Assembly (NCBI RefSeq): GCF_004000255.1
Contig: NZ_RCIQ01000004.1
Coordinates: 1-64,000 of the forward strand
Source: Nioella ostreopsis
Lineage (GTDB): Bacteria > Pseudomonadota > Alphaproteobacteria > Rhodobacterales > Rhodobacteraceae
DNA length: 64,000 bases
Direction: 5' to 3'
This document shows positions 30,752-40,849 of the stretch, piece by piece. Within the stretch, counting starts at the first letter, position 1. Each line of letters opens with the position of its first letter. The notes below the pieces were generated by a model, which saw nothing but the letters and a program-made list of their open reading frames with translations, searched no databases and had not been told where the DNA came from. The translations under genes were made by a program, and so were the position numbers.

Positions 30752-32137
30752 ATGAACCACGATGATCTGCCGAAATGGTCCGCCAAGGCCGCTGCATGGG
30801 CGCGGGACTATCACGCCACCCTGCGAGATCGCTCGGTCCGCCCCGCCGTGACACCGGGGTCGATACGCGAGGCCCTACCTGAAGCGGCACCCGAACATGC
30901 TGAACCGATGGACGATATCTTCGCCGATTTCGAACGCATCGTGCCCGGCGCCATGACCCATTGGCAGCACCCCCGCTTCTTTGCCTATTTCCCCGCGAAC
31001 GCCTCGCCCGCCTCGATGCTGGCCGAGCAGCTGGCCAACGCGATCAGCGCGCAATGCATGCTGTGGCAGACCTCGCCCGCCGCGACCGAGATCGAGGAAC
31101 GCATGGTGCAATGGCTGCGCGCAGGCCTCGGCCTGCCGGACGGCTTCACCGGCACGATCCATGACAGCGCGACAACGGCGACGCTATCGGCGGTGCTGAC
31201 CATGCGCGAACGGGCGCTGGATTGGCAGGGGCTGTCGCAGGGGCTGTCAGGGCTGCCGCGCCTGCGCATCTACGCTTCGGCCCAGACCCACAGTTCCGTT
31301 GACAAGGCGGTGCGGCTTGCGGGGATCGGGCAGGAGAACCTGGTGAAGATCCCCACGCGGGACGACCTGTCGATGGACCCCGAGGCGCTTTCCAAGGCCA
31401 TCGCCGAGGACCGGGCGGCAGGAATGGTGCCTGCCGGTGTCGTCTTCTGTGCGGGGGGAACCTCCGTCGGGGCCTTCGACGATATCGCCGTCTGCCTGCC
31501 CGTGGCGCAGGCCGAAGGGCTCTATACCCATGTGGACGCAGCCTGGGCCGGGTCGGCGATGATCTGCGAGGAATTCCGGCCGCTCTGGTCTGGGGCCGAG
31601 GCCTGCGACTCGATCGTTTTCAACCCCCATAAATGGCTCGGCGTGCAGTTCGATTGTTCCATCCAGTTCCTGCGCGATCCCGCCCCACAAATCCGCACGC
31701 TCGGGCTGCGCCCTGACTACCTGGAGACGCTGGAAAGCAGCGATATCACCGATTTCAACGAATGGACCGTGCCGCTTGGCCGCCGCTTCCGGGCACTGAA
31801 ACTGTGGTTCGTGCTGCGCGCCTACGGGCTGGAGGGGCTGCGCGAGAGGCTGCGCAACCACGTCGCCTGGGTGGCGGAACTGGCGGAGCGTGTGGCCGCG
31901 ATCCCGGGGCTGGAGATCGTGACCGCGCCCCGGCTGGCGCTTTTCTCTTTCGCCCACAAGGACGGGGATGCGGCAACCGAGGCGCTGATCCAGAAGGTCA
32001 ACGCCGATGGCCGCGTCTACCTGACCCAGACCCGCCACGAGGGCCGCTTCGTCATCCGAATGACGGCGGGCAGTTTCGACTGCACACGGGAGGACGTGAT
32101 GATGGTGGAAACGGTCCTGCGAGAGATGCTTGGATAG
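30752..32137 (+). CDS. PLP-dependent amino acid decarboxylase (group II)
   Basis: A 461-residue fold type I decarboxylase of the DDC/glutamate decarboxylase group. The start codon at 30752 follows a GAAGGGAG ribosome binding site; an ATG 18 bases upstream overlaps that site. Motifs include HPRFFAYFPANASPASMLAE near the N-terminus, ASAQTHSSVDKAVRLAGIG, AGGTSVGAFDDI, HVDAAWAGSAM, and the PLP lysine Lys294 in FNPHKWLGV. It most resembles aromatic-L-amino-acid decarboxylases, but substrate cannot be fixed by eye. It is 35 bases after ada and converges with eda. Confidence 0.88.
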   Translation: MNHDDLPKWSAKAAAWARDYHATLRDRSVRPAVTPGSIREALPEAAPEHAEPMDDIFADFERIVPGAMTHWQHPRFFAYFPANASPASMLAEQLANAISAQCMLWQTSPAATEIEERMVQWLRAGLGLPDGFTGTIHDSATTATLSAVLTMRERALDWQGLSQGLSGLPRLRIYASAQTHSSVDKAVRLAGIGQENLVKIPTRDDLSMDPEALSKAIAEDRAAGMVPAGVVFCAGGTSVGAFDDIAVCLPVAQAEGLYTHVDAAWAGSAMICEEFRPLWSGAEACDSIVFNPHKWLGVQFDCSIQFLRDPAPQIRTLGLRPDYLETLESSDITDFNEWTVPLGRRFRALKLWFVLRAYGLEGLRERLRNHVAWVAELAERVAAIPGLEIVTAPRLALFSFAHKDGDAATEALIQKVNADGRVYLTQTRHEGRFVIRMTAGSFDCTREDVMMVETVLREMLG

Positions 32138-32143
32138 ACGGGC

Positions 32144-32785
32144 TCATCGTGGCAGAGCGGCGGCCTCGCGTGCGAGGGTTTCGATGCGCGCCCAATCCCC
32201 AGACTCGACCGCGTCTTTCGGCGCAACCCAGGATCCGCCCGCACAAAGAACGTTCGGCAAGCTCAGGTAATCATTTGCATTTTTCATGCTGACCCCACCC
32301 GTGGGACAGAAGGAAATCTGCGGGATAGGGGCGCCGATGGATTTGAGCGCGGGGGCCCCGCCGGAGGCTTCCGCCGGGAAGAACTTCAGCATCGTGTAGC
32401 CGCGTTCCAGAAGGCGCATGGCCTCGGTCGCGGTGGCGGCACCGGGCAGAAGCGGCAGGTCCGCCTCCTCGCAGGCATCCAGAAGCCGGTCGGTCGCGCC
32501 GGGCGAGACACCGAACGTCGCGCCCGCCTCCTTCGCGGCCTGCACATCTTCGGGCGTCAGCAGCGTGCCTGCCCCCACGACCCCGCCGGGCACTTTGGCC
32601 ATCTCGCGGATCACGTCGAGCGCGGCGGGGGTGCGCAGGGTCACCTCCAGCGCCGGCAGCCCGCCCGCGACGAGAGCCTCGGCAAGCGGCCGGGCGTGGG
32701 CTACGTCATCGACGACCAGTACGGGGATGATCGGTGCAAGCGCCGCGATCTCGCGGGCATGAAGAGAGGCTTGTTGCGGGGTCAT
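32144..32785 (-). CDS. eda: KDPG/KHG aldolase
   Basis: 2-keto-3-deoxy-6-phosphogluconate aldolase, the last enzyme of the Entner-Doudoroff pathway, giving pyruvate and glyceraldehyde 3-phosphate. The 213-residue protein has the catalytic Glu47 in ALEVTLRTP, GVVGAGTLLTPEDV, and the Schiff-base Lys134 in TMLKFFPAEASGG, followed by CPTGGV. It is 76 bases downstream of edd on the same strand. The gap contains a GCGGGAGTATTTGGGCCAAG stretch of the kind often seen between genes in this bacterial family. Confidence 0.96.
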   Translation of the reverse strand: MTPQQASLHAREIAALAPIIPVLVVDDVAHARPLAEALVAGGLPALEVTLRTPAALDVIREMAKVPGGVVGAGTLLTPEDVQAAKEAGATFGVSPGATDRLLDACEEADLPLLPGAATATEAMRLLERGYTMLKFFPAEASGGAPALKSIGAPIPQISFCPTGGVSMKNANDYLSLPNVLCAGGSWVAPKDAVESGDWARIETLAREAAALPR

Positions 32786-32861
32786 CGCTTATGTCCTTCG
32801 GATCGGTGCCGGTGGCGGGGTCAGGACGCCTTCGGCGGGAGTATTTGGGCCAAGAAGAAGA

Positions 32862-34667
32862 TCAGACGACCACGCCCGCCCCCGAGGTCGCGGGGCCTGC
32901 GGTGCGGCGGAAGACCTCGAACAATTCGCGGCCGATGCCATGGCTGTTGGCCGACAGATCAGGGGTGACAGGGGTGCGGTCTGCGACGCCTTCGGTCAGG
33001 ACGTCGAGCGTTCCCTTGACGGCATCGACCCGGATCAGATCGCCATCCTGAATCCGCGCCATCAGCCCGCCATCCAGTGCCTCGGGGGAGACATGAATGG
33101 CCGAGGGCACCTTACCGGATGCGCCGGACATGCGGCCATCGGTGACCAGCGCCACCTTGTGGCCGCGATCCTGCAACACCGACAGGACCGGGGTCAGGCT
33201 GTGCAGTTCCGGCATCCCGTTGGCGCGCGGTCCCTGAAACCGGACGACAACGATAACGTTGCGGTTCAACTGACCGGCCTGAAAGGCTTTTTTCACATCG
33301 CCCTGCTCGTGAAAGATTGCCGCAGGAGCCTCGATCACATGGCGCTCGGGCGCCACGGCAGAGACTTTCATGATTCCCTGCCCGAGATTGCCTGTCAGTT
33401 CCGCCAGACCGCCAGTGCCCTGGAAGGGATCGGATGCGGGGCGCAGGATCTTCTCGTTCAGGCTGGTTCCGGCACCGTCGGTCCAGATCACCTTGTCTTC
33501 TTGCAGTTTCGGCTCCTGCCGGTAGCGTGACAGGCCATCGCCCGCAACGGTTACCGCATCTTCGTGCAACAGTCCCGCATCCAGCAATTCACCGATCATG
33601 TAGCCAAGCCCGCCCGCCGCGTGGAAATGGTTCACATCCGCCAGCCCATTGGGGTAGACGCGCGCCATCAACGGGGTGACGGCAGAGATATCGGCGAAAT
33701 CGGCGGGTTCCAGCACGATGCCCGCCGCCCGCGCCATGGCGGGCAGGTGCAGAACAAGGTTGGTGGAGCCGCCCGTCGCCATCAGCCCGACCATGCCATT
33801 CACGAAGGCCTTCTCGTCCAGCACCTCGCCCGCCGGACGGTAGTCGTTGCCAAGCGCGGTGATGCCGATCGCCCGTTCGGTCGCCGCAATGGTCAGCGCA
33901 TCGCGAAGCGGCGTGTTGGGGTTGACGAAGGACGATCCCGGCAGGTGCAGGCCCATGAATTCCATCAGCATCTGATTGCTGTTGGCGGTGCCGTAGAAGG
34001 TGCAGGTGCCCGGCCCGTGATAGGAGGCCATCTCGGCTTCCATCAGCTTGTCGCGGCCCACTTCACCGGTGGCAAACTGCTGGCGCACCCGGGATTTTTC
34101 GTCGTTGGGAAGGCCGCTGGTCATCGGACCCGCCGGCACGAAAACCGCCGGGATATGGCCGAATGTGGCGGCGGCAATGATCAGGCCGGGCACGATCTTG
34201 TCGCAGACCCCCAGATACATGGCCGCATCAAAACAGTTATGCGACAGCGCCACACCGGCAGCGAGCGCAATGACGTCGCGCGAGAAGAGGCTCAACTCCA
34301 TCCCCGGCTGGCCTTGAGTCACACCGTCACACATGGCGGGAACGCCGCCCGCGACTTGTGCCGTTGCGCCACGGGCGCGGGCGGCGTGCTTGATCAGCGC
34401 CGGAAACCGTTCAAACGGCTGATGGGCCGAGAGCATGTCGTTATAGGCGGTCACGATTCCGATATTGGGCGCACGCCCTTCGGCAAGCGCCCCCTGATCT
34501 TGCCCCATGGCCGCATAGGCATGGGCCTGATTTCCACAAGTCAGGTGTGCGCGCGCCGGGCCCTGATCGGCGGCGCGGCGCATCCGGTCAAGATAGGTTC
34601 TGCGGCTGTCCGCCGACCGGGCGATGATCCGGTCCGTGACCTCTGCAATCCGGGCATTGAGCGACAT
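32862..34667 (-). CDS. edd: 6-phosphogluconate dehydratase
   Basis: Fe-S dehydratase of the IlvD/Edd family, 601 residues, converting 6-phosphogluconate to KDPG. Cluster cysteines lie in [20 protein letters not shown] (near 111) and [40 protein letters not shown] and the late [20 protein letters not shown] are typical of Edd. It forms the edd-eda operon. A LacI-type palindrome 40 bases upstream of the start codon suggests sugar-dependent repression together with the glucan operon. Confidence 0.96.
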   Translation of the reverse strand: MSLNARIAEVTDRIIARSADSRRTYLDRMRRAADQGPARAHLTCGNQAHAYAAMGQDQGALAEGRAPNIGIVTAYNDMLSAHQPFERFPALIKHAARARGATAQVAGGVPAMCDGVTQGQPGMELSLFSRDVIALAAGVALSHNCFDAAMYLGVCDKIVPGLIIAAATFGHIPAVFVPAGPMTSGLPNDEKSRVRQQFATGEVGRDKLMEAEMASYHGPGTCTFYGTANSNQMLMEFMGLHLPGSSFVNPNTPLRDALTIAATERAIGITALGNDYRPAGEVLDEKAFVNGMVGLMATGGSTNLVLHLPAMARAAGIVLEPADFADISAVTPLMARVYPNGLADVNHFHAAGGLGYMIGELLDAGLLHEDAVTVAGDGLSRYRQEPKLQEDKVIWTDGAGTSLNEKILRPASDPFQGTGGLAELTGNLGQGIMKVSAVAPERHVIEAPAAIFHEQGDVKKAFQAGQLNRNVIVVVRFQGPRANGMPELHSLTPVLSVLQDRGHKVALVTDGRMSGASGKVPSAIHVSPEALDGGLMARIQDGDLIRVDAVKGTLDVLTEGVADRTPVTPDLSANSHGIGRELFEVFRRTAGPATSGAGVVV

Positions 34668-34707
34668 CGGAGACTCCTTGGCTGCGTGTTACGGCATTCT
34701 ATAATCC

Positions 34708-34722
34708 GTTAGCGCTAACATT
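34708..34722. promoter_or_regulatory. LacI-family operator-like site upstream of edd
   Basis: GTTAGC-GCTAAC is a perfect 12-base palindrome with the LacI-type CG centre, extended on one side as CTAACATT. This half-site matches that of the palindrome at 11306-11323 upstream of the alpha-glucosidase gene. It lies 41 bases before the edd start codon. Confidence 0.7.
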
Positions 34723-34750
34723 ACCAGTCCCGAATTTGGAACCGGACCCG

Positions 34751-35464
34751 CTAGAGCGTTGTCCCCACGAGCGCCCCGATGGCCGAGGTGGCGGCCATGG
34801 CCAGAACGCCCCAGATGACGACGCGCATGGCAGCCCGTGTCCTGGGTGCCCCGCCCGCCTGCGCCCCCAGGGCCCCGAGGGCGGCCAAAGCCACAATCGT
34901 GGCAAGGCCCACGGACCAGACCAGACCCGTCAGCGGCGCGAACATGGCCACCAACAACGGCGCGGCGGCTCCGACGGCGAAGGTCAGGGCCGATACGACA
35001 GCGGCCTGAACCGGGGCGGGCGGCGACAGGTCGGTGATGCCGATCTCGTCGCGCAAATGGGCGGCGAGCGCATCCTTCTCGGTCAGTTCCACCGCGACCT
35101 TGCGGGCCAGATCGGGCGACAGGCCACGGAATTCATAGATCGCGACCAGCTCTTCCAGCTCGGAGTCCGGGTTGTGCTCCAGTTCGTATTTTTCGCGCTC
35201 CGTGTCGGCGGCCTCGGTATCGGCCTGGCTGGAGACCGAGACATATTCCCCTGCCGCCATGCTCATCGCGCCCGCCATCAGCCCTGCTGTTCCGGCCAGC
35301 ACAATCGCCACCCGGTCGCCGCCACCGGCGGCAACACCGGCAATCAACGAGGCGGTGGACAGGATCCCGTCATTGGCCCCCATCACGGCGGCACGCAGCC
35401 AGCCGGTGCGGAAGGACAGATGCGGTTCTTCGTGGGCGGAGGGTTGGTCAGTGAGATCAGACAT
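34751..35464 (-). CDS. VIT1/CCC1-family iron/manganese transporter
   Basis: A 237-residue membrane protein. The first transmembrane segment is FRTGWLRAAVMGANDGILST..SLIAGVAAGG, followed by AGLMAGAMSMAAGEYVSVSSQ, the family signature. A soluble Glu-rich loop (about 80-140; ADTEREKYELEHNPDSELEE) would bind metal, and three hydrophobic helices end the protein. It would move Fe(II) or Mn(II) across the inner membrane, probably by proton antiport. Its start codon lies inside the last codons of the D-lactate dehydrogenase gene, an 8-base overlap, so the two are coupled. Confidence 0.9.
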   Translation of the reverse strand: MSDLTDQPSAHEEPHLSFRTGWLRAAVMGANDGILSTASLIAGVAAGGGDRVAIVLAGTAGLMAGAMSMAAGEYVSVSSQADTEAADTEREKYELEHNPDSELEELVAIYEFRGLSPDLARKVAVELTEKDALAAHLRDEIGITDLSPPAPVQAAVVSALTFAVGAAAPLLVAMFAPLTGLVWSVGLATIVALAALGALGAQAGGAPRTRAAMRVVIWGVLAMAATSAIGALVGTTL

Positions 35465-36869
35465 CGGACAAAAGGATCTTTCCGGGGTTGAAGATGTTGA
35501 ACGGGTCGACGCCGCGCTTTACTGCCGCCATCATGGTCAGGGCGCCTTCGCCCAGTTCCCCCATCAGGTATTTCGCCTTGCCCTGCCCGATCCCGTGTTC
35601 GCCGGTACAGGTGCCATCCATGGAAATCGCCAAATCGTTCAGCCAACTGACGAAGGCGCGCGCGCGGGCGACCTCTTCGGCGTCATCCATCATGATCAGC
35701 GGCAGGGTGTGGAAATTGCCGTCGCCCACATGGCCCACGACCGGGGCGATCAGGCCCAATTCGTCGGCCTTGGCCTGTGCGGCGGTCACGCATTCTGCAA
35801 GGCGGGACACGGGCACACAGCAATCGGTGGAAATGCCCTTGGCCCCCGGACGCAGCGCCAGCGACGCCCAATAGGCATCGTGGCGCGCCTGCCAGAGCCG
35901 ATTGCGATCCTCCGGTTTCGTGGTGAAGGCAAAGCCCTGGCTGCCGAAATCTTCTGCAATGTCGCCAAAGGTTTGCGCCTGTTCCTTCACGGAGTTTTCA
36001 GATCCGTGGAACTCCAGCAACAGCAGCGGCTGTTCCGGCAGATCGAGCTTGGAATAGGCGTTCACCCCCTTGACGGACAGCGCGTCCAGAAGCTCGATCC
36101 GGGCAACCGGCAGGCCCATCTGGATCGTCATGATCACCGCATTGCAGGCGTCCTCGACGGTCGCGAAGGAACAGGTGGCCGCCGAGATCGCCTCGGGGAT
36201 GCCCTGCAGTTTCAGCGTCAATTCGGTGATCAGCCCAAGCGTGCCTTCCGAGCCCACGATCAGCCGCGTCAGGTCATATCCGGCGCTGCTTTTGCGGGCG
36301 CGGTTGCCGGTCTTGACAATCTCTCCCGAGGGCAGCACCGCCTTCAGGGCCAGCACGTTGTCCTTCATCGTGCCGTAGCGCACCGCGTTGGTGCCGGAGG
36401 CGCGTGTCGCGGCCATGCCACCGAGCGAGGCATTGGCGCCCGGATCGACCGGGAAGAACAGCCCCGTGTCGCGCAAATAGGTGTTCAGCGCCTCGCGGGT
36501 CACGCCGGGCTGAATGACGACGTCCATATCTTCGGGATGCACGGCAAGGATCTTGTCCATGCGGCTGAAATCCACGCTGATGCCACCGGCAGGGGCGTTC
36601 ACATGACCCTCCAGAGACGTGCCGGTGCCAAAGGGGATGATCGGCACGCGGTGATCGGCGCAGATGCGCACCACCTCTTGCACCTCCTCCGTGCTTTCCA
36701 CGAAAACGACCGCATCGGGGGGCTGGGTCTCGATCCATGTCGTGGTGTGGCCATGCTGGTCCCGGATGGATTGGCCAGTTTCCAACCGCTCTGCGAAGCG
36801 TTGCTTCAAAAGCGCCACAGCCGTTCCGATTCCCTCGTCATTGCGCGGCATTTCCATCAGTTCGGCCAT
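35457..36869 (-). CDS. FAD-linked oxidase, D-lactate dehydrogenase (cytochrome)/GlcD type
   Basis: Oxidises a 2-hydroxy acid, most likely D-lactate, passing electrons to the respiratory chain. I choose the start MAELMEMPRNDEG, giving 470 residues; the frame is open 129 bases further upstream but the extra residues are Arg-rich and not family-like. The PCMH FAD domain (about 45-220) has FGTGTSLEGHVNAPAGGISV and PVDPGANASLGGMAATRASG. The C-terminal FAD oxidase domain has GHVGDGNFHTLPLI and CTGEHGIGQGKAKYL with the active-site His residues. Its stop overlaps the VIT transporter start. D-2-hydroxyglutarate or glycolate are alternative substrates. Confidence 0.9.
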   Translation of the reverse strand: MAELMEMPRNDEGIGTAVALLKQRFAERLETGQSIRDQHGHTTTWIETQPPDAVVFVESTEEVQEVVRICADHRVPIIPFGTGTSLEGHVNAPAGGISVDFSRMDKILAVHPEDMDVVIQPGVTREALNTYLRDTGLFFPVDPGANASLGGMAATRASGTNAVRYGTMKDNVLALKAVLPSGEIVKTGNRARKSSAGYDLTRLIVGSEGTLGLITELTLKLQGIPEAISAATCSFATVEDACNAVIMTIQMGLPVARIELLDALSVKGVNAYSKLDLPEQPLLLLEFHGSENSVKEQAQTFGDIAEDFGSQGFAFTTKPEDRNRLWQARHDAYWASLALRPGAKGISTDCCVPVSRLAECVTAAQAKADELGLIAPVVGHVGDGNFHTLPLIMMDDAEEVARARAFVSWLNDLAISMDGTCTGEHGIGQGKAKYLMGELGEGALTMMAAVKRGVDPFNIFNPGKILLSDV

Positions 36870-37057
36870 GGCGACCACCTTCCCATCAGCACCCAACGGG
36901 CAGACCCTAGGCCCCTCGTCACGTCGGTGCAATTGCCGCCATGGTCGCTGCGGGCGGTAATTCCGCCTGTTACCCGTGTTTTTCCGGGTTGTTGTCATCC
37001 GGGCGATACAGATCGGGCCTAGTTTTGCTGAAAACCTTGGCTTGAGCGGTCTTCACA

Positions 37058-38092
37058 ATGTCTCTCTACCTGCCGCCCCTGCGCCTGACCGGCGCCCGGA
37101 TCTTGCGTAGTGGCCAGCTTCAGCGCCGGTCGCTCGGGCTTGCGCGCGGACGGATCACCAAGGGCCCCCTGCCCGAGGTCGACCTGAGCGGATACCTGGT
37201 GCTGCCCGGCATCGTCGACTTGCATCTGGCCCTGCCCGGACCGTTGCGGATCGGTGCATTGCCCGCAATCAAGTCTCGTCTGGCCGCACATGGCATCACA
37301 ACGGCCTGGCTGACCGTTTCGTCCGACCCCGAACCGCTGATCGGGCAGGTTCTGGACAGGCTGGCCGCCATTCGCGGTGGAATCGACCTGAGGGCCAAGC
37401 TGATCCTGACGCCGGATGCGCGTCTCAGCCCGGACCGGCTGCGGCAGCTGGAAGAGCAACGTCTGGACCTTGCCTCGTTCACGTCCCGCGCCCGGATCAC
37501 GACGGCAGACTCCGGCGCCCCCAGCTTTCCCCGCGATCTCTGTAAGATGGCGGAATGTCTCGACTCGCTAGGCATTCCCTATGGCAGCCTTGGCGATACC
37601 GATGCCGAAACACGGGAATACTACCGGATGCTCGGGGCACGGATTGCCGAACTGCCACGCAACCGGGCCGCGGCGGCCACTGCGCATGCCATGGGCGATT
37701 GCGTGCTTGCCTCCGCCGCGGACCTTTGCCCCGCCGCCGGCATTGGTGACGCAGCCGGAACAGCCCGGCTGGTGGCGCAGGGGCTTTGCGATGCGCTTGT
37801 GTCAAATGGCGCGCCCCATGCAATGGCAGAAGCAGCCTGGGTTCTGGCCAATGGCGCGCTGAAAGACCTTCCAGCCGCATGGGCGCTGATCTCGTCCAAA
37901 CCGGCTGAGATCATCGGTCTGGCCGACCGCGGCACGCTCGAACATGGTAAACGGGCCGATCTGGTGATCGTCGATGAAACCACCCGCGCGGTTGTGGCCA
38001 CAATCGCAAAGGGGCGCTTGTGTTTTGCGACGCGGGGTCTGGCGGCGCGTTTCGGACAACCGGGCAACCCCATACCAATGGCTGCGGAGTGA
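37058..38092 (+). CDS. PhnM-like amidohydrolase with degraded metal site
   Basis: A 344-residue protein with the layout of alpha-D-ribose 1-methylphosphonate 5-triphosphate diphosphatase (PhnM). The N-terminal beta part ends in LVLPGIVDLHL, CDALVSNGAPHAM lies near 245-255, and the C-terminus is LADRGTLEHGKRADLVIVDE. In active PhnM the metal-binding sites read HTD after the DL, and SDY in the later motif. Here the first is His56-Leu57-Ala58 and the Asp of the second is Asn250. Two metal ligands therefore seem lost. No other phn gene is nearby. It may be a pseudoenzyme or have a new activity. Transcribed divergently from the D-lactate dehydrogenase gene. Confidence 0.75.
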   Translation: MSLYLPPLRLTGARILRSGQLQRRSLGLARGRITKGPLPEVDLSGYLVLPGIVDLHLALPGPLRIGALPAIKSRLAAHGITTAWLTVSSDPEPLIGQVLDRLAAIRGGIDLRAKLILTPDARLSPDRLRQLEEQRLDLASFTSRARITTADSGAPSFPRDLCKMAECLDSLGIPYGSLGDTDAETREYYRMLGARIAELPRNRAAAATAHAMGDCVLASAADLCPAAGIGDAAGTARLVAQGLCDALVSNGAPHAMAEAAWVLANGALKDLPAAWALISSKPAEIIGLADRGTLEHGKRADLVIVDETTRAVVATIAKGRLCFATRGLAARFGQPGNPIPMAAE

Positions 38093-38204
38093 TCTCTCGC
38101 TGCGCGCCAATAGCACGCAGGCACCGTTAACCCTTTCGCAAGAATTCTTACCGTACTCTTCTTCACGTGCCCAAGCGATCCGACTGCCGAAGGCACTGAA
38201 GGAA

Positions 38205-38244
38205 AGCCCCTGTCGCACCGCACCCAAACATCGCGGCAGGGGCT
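38205..38244 (-). terminator. Hairpin between the PhnM-like gene and ispG
   Basis: Arms AGCCCCTGTCGC and GCGGCAGGGGCT pair over 12 bases with one wobble and a 16-base loop. On the minus strand the hairpin is followed by TTTCCTTC, a weak U-run, about 56 bases after the ispG stop. It may also serve the convergent PhnM-like gene. Confidence 0.5.
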
Positions 38245-38299
38245 GACCGGAGTCCGGCACAGCCTGACAGGAAGAGACGAAGAAAAGGTTAAGCGCAGG

Positions 38300-39424
38300 T
38301 CATTCCGCCGCGTCGGCGCGGGCGGCTTCAATCTGGGCGGCCTTGCGTTCCACCTGTTCGACGATGTGATCGACCATGCCGTCATTGGCGAGCTTATGGG
38401 CCTGCTTGCCATCGAGATAGACCATGCCCGACCCGGCCCCGCCGCCGGTGAACCCCACATCGGTCAGCAGCGCCTCACCGGGCCCGTTCACCACGCAGCC
38501 AATCACAGAGAGGCTCATCGGCGTCTTGATATGCGCGAGCCGGTCCTCCAGCAGTTCCACCGTCTTGATCACATCAAAACCCTGCCGCGCGCAGGACGGG
38601 CAGGAGATGATGTTGACCCCCCGGTGCCGAAGCCCGAGCGCCTTGAGGATCTCGTAGCCCACCTTCACCTCTTCGACCGGATCGGCCGAAAGGCTCACGC
38701 GCAGCGTGTCGCCGATGCCCATCCACAGAAGGTTGCCAAGGCCGATCGCGGATTTCACGGTGCCCGTCGTCAGACCGCCCGCCTCGGTGATGCCAAGGTG
38801 AATGGGCGCGTCCGTGGCCTCGGCCAAACCCTGGTAGGCGGCGGCGGCCATGAAGACATCCGACGCCTTCACGCTGATCTTGAACTCGTGGAAATCGTGA
38901 TCCTGCAGGATACGGATGTGATCAAGCCCGCTTTCGATCATCGCGTCGGGGCACGGCTCTCCGTACTTGTCGAGCAGGTGCTTTTCCAGCGACCCGGCAT
39001 TCACGCCGATGCGGATGGAACAGCCATGGTCGCGGGCGGCGTTCACGACCTCGGCCACGCGACTGGCATCGCCAATATTGCCGGGGTTGATCCGCAGACA
39101 GGCCGCGCCCGCCTCTGCCGCCTCGATCCCGCGTTTGTAGTGGAAATGGATATCGGCCACGATCGGCACCGGGCTTTCCGCCACGATCTCTTTCAATGCT
39201 TTGGACGACGCCTGATCGGGCACCGACACGCGCACGATATCGGCCCCCGCCTCGGCGCAGGCCTGCACCTGTGCGATGGTGCCCGCCACATCGGTGGTCA
39301 GTGTGTTGGTCATCGTCTGAACGGATATCGGGGCACCGCCCCCCACAGGCACATTGCCCACCATGATGCGGCGGCTGTGGCGGCGGTCGATATTGCGCCA
39401 GGGGCGAATGGGATTGTGGGACAT
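38300..39424 (-). CDS. ispG: 4-hydroxy-3-methylbut-2-enyl diphosphate synthase (flavodoxin)
   Basis: Fe-S enzyme of the MEP isoprenoid pathway, 374 residues. The N-terminal TIM-barrel part has [20 protein letters not shown] and NPGNIGD. The [4Fe-4S] cluster ligands are the two Cys of [11 protein letters not shown] and that of [16 protein letters not shown]. It is 78 bases downstream of the RodZ-like gene on the same strand, an arrangement usual in this family of bacteria. The ATG at 39424 follows a region without a strong ribosome binding site, but the N-terminus aligns with known IspG. Confidence 0.96.
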   Translation of the reverse strand: MSHNPIRPWRNIDRRHSRRIMVGNVPVGGGAPISVQTMTNTLTTDVAGTIAQVQACAEAGADIVRVSVPDQASSKALKEIVAESPVPIVADIHFHYKRGIEAAEAGAACLRINPGNIGDASRVAEVVNAARDHGCSIRIGVNAGSLEKHLLDKYGEPCPDAMIESGLDHIRILQDHDFHEFKISVKASDVFMAAAAYQGLAEATDAPIHLGITEAGGLTTGTVKSAIGLGNLLWMGIGDTLRVSLSADPVEEVKVGYEILKALGLRHRGVNIISCPSCARQGFDVIKTVELLEDRLAHIKTPMSLSVIGCVVNGPGEALLTDVGFTGGGAGSGMVYLDGKQAHKLANDGMVDHIVEQVERKAAQIEAARADAAE

Positions 39425-39502
39425 GTCAGTCTGCCTATGGCCTGATCAAACGCTTCTGCCTGTCAGATAGCCCCTGTGCCCGGGCACGGCAACGGGGGTG
39501 CG

Positions 39503-40693
39503 TCAGTTGTCGTCAGACAGAACCAGGGCCGCCACGCGCGGCAGGTCGGGATCGGCGGCCGCATCGGCCATCACATAGTTATCTGACAGCGCATCGGCGG
39601 TCAGCACAACGTCCCGCGCGATGGAGGTGCCGGGACCGGCAGGGCCGAGCGTGACGCCATTCACCGCGAAATAGAGCGAGCCGGAATTACCCGCCCGCAG
39701 GGTCGGCAGATCGGCCCCTTCGGGCAGGGTATAGCTGTCACCCGCATCGAGCGTGCCCTCGAACAGGACGGTGCCGGAGGCAGAGCTGACTCGAATCCAG
39801 GACGGACGCACGGCAAAGAGCACGACCTCATCGGCCGTCGGCGCTTCGGTCACCTGAACGGCACCAGCCAGTTCAAAGCTGTCTTCGGGCGCATTTGGCC
39901 GGGCAAGGCCGGGGACTTGAGCGAATTCGCCAACCGTATCGGGGTCCAGCGTGGCAATCGCCTCGTCCCGTGGGGTCAGGACGGGGGTGTCCAGCGCCTG
40001 CGGGCGATATAGCCGGTCAATGGGGTCGACCGTGGGCAGGCGCGGCGTGGTGGCATCGGGCAGTTCCGTTTGCGCCATCGACATGACGCCCGCTGCTTCG
40101 ACCGGGTCAAGCGCCGCGACGGTCTGCGGGGCCTCGTCCACGGGAACGAACTGCACCCGCTGGATTTCCGTCAGCACCGACCATGCGCCGTAGCCGATGA
40201 CGCCGACAAGCGCGATCAGAACAGCGGCAGAGCCAAGCGCGCCCGGTTCGAGGCGGCTGAACATGCTTTCGCGTTCGGGGGCGAAAGACACGCGGGCGGT
40301 GGACATCACATCATTGGGATTCAGGCGCTTGGGGGCATCGCCGAAGGCGCGCTTTGCCCCACGGGCCTGTGCCGCGGAATCACCGTGAACGCCGTGGAAC
40401 CCGGCCTCGGCACTGAAGCGGCGGAAGGTCCATTCCGGGTCCATGCCCAGATAGCGCGCGTAGGATCGCACGTAACCGGCCACGAAGCCCTTGGTCGCGA
40501 AGACGGAGAGATCGGCATTTTCGATGGCGGCGATGTGAGAGGCCTTGATCTTCAGCTCTCGTTCCACATCCAGAAGGGATTTGCCGAGCGTCGCGCGTTC
40601 CCCGCGCATCAGGTCACCCAGAGGCACGTCAAGCGTATCAAGCTCGTCAAATGGCAAGCTGCCATCCTTCGACGTGTCTGTGTTCATGCCCAT
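39503..40693 (-). CDS. RodZ-like helix-turn-helix membrane protein
   Basis: A 396-residue bitopic protein. The N-terminal HTH_25 domain (about 25-95; LGDLMRGERATLGKSLLDVE, AAIENADLSVFATKGFVAGY, RSYARYLGMDPEW) is the cytoplasmic part that binds MreB in RodZ. A transmembrane helix follows (about 152-172; ALGSAAVLIALVGVIGYGAW), then a Pro-rich periplasmic linker and a C-terminal DUF4115 domain (about 300-375). This is RodZ-like architecture, so a role in cell shape is inferred. The start may be the ATG at 40693 or at 40687. Confidence 0.85.
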   Translation of the reverse strand: MGMNTDTSKDGSLPFDELDTLDVPLGDLMRGERATLGKSLLDVERELKIKASHIAAIENADLSVFATKGFVAGYVRSYARYLGMDPEWTFRRFSAEAGFHGVHGDSAAQARGAKRAFGDAPKRLNPNDVMSTARVSFAPERESMFSRLEPGALGSAAVLIALVGVIGYGAWSVLTEIQRVQFVPVDEAPQTVAALDPVEAAGVMSMAQTELPDATTPRLPTVDPIDRLYRPQALDTPVLTPRDEAIATLDPDTVGEFAQVPGLARPNAPEDSFELAGAVQVTEAPTADEVVLFAVRPSWIRVSSASGTVLFEGTLDAGDSYTLPEGADLPTLRAGNSGSLYFAVNGVTLGPAGPGTSIARDVVLTADALSDNYVMADAAADPDLPRVAALVLSDDN

Positions 40694-40849
40694 GCGGCCC
40701 TGTGCCCCGCGTTTCGACTACGGTCTTTGACGGTTTTCCGATCTACCGACCGAAGACATCCCCATTCCATCCCGGTGATTCCCCAAAATCGCCGGTCTTA
40801 GGAGCGTGTTAACACAACATGAGGTTATTTTGCACCTGCGGAACTTGCG

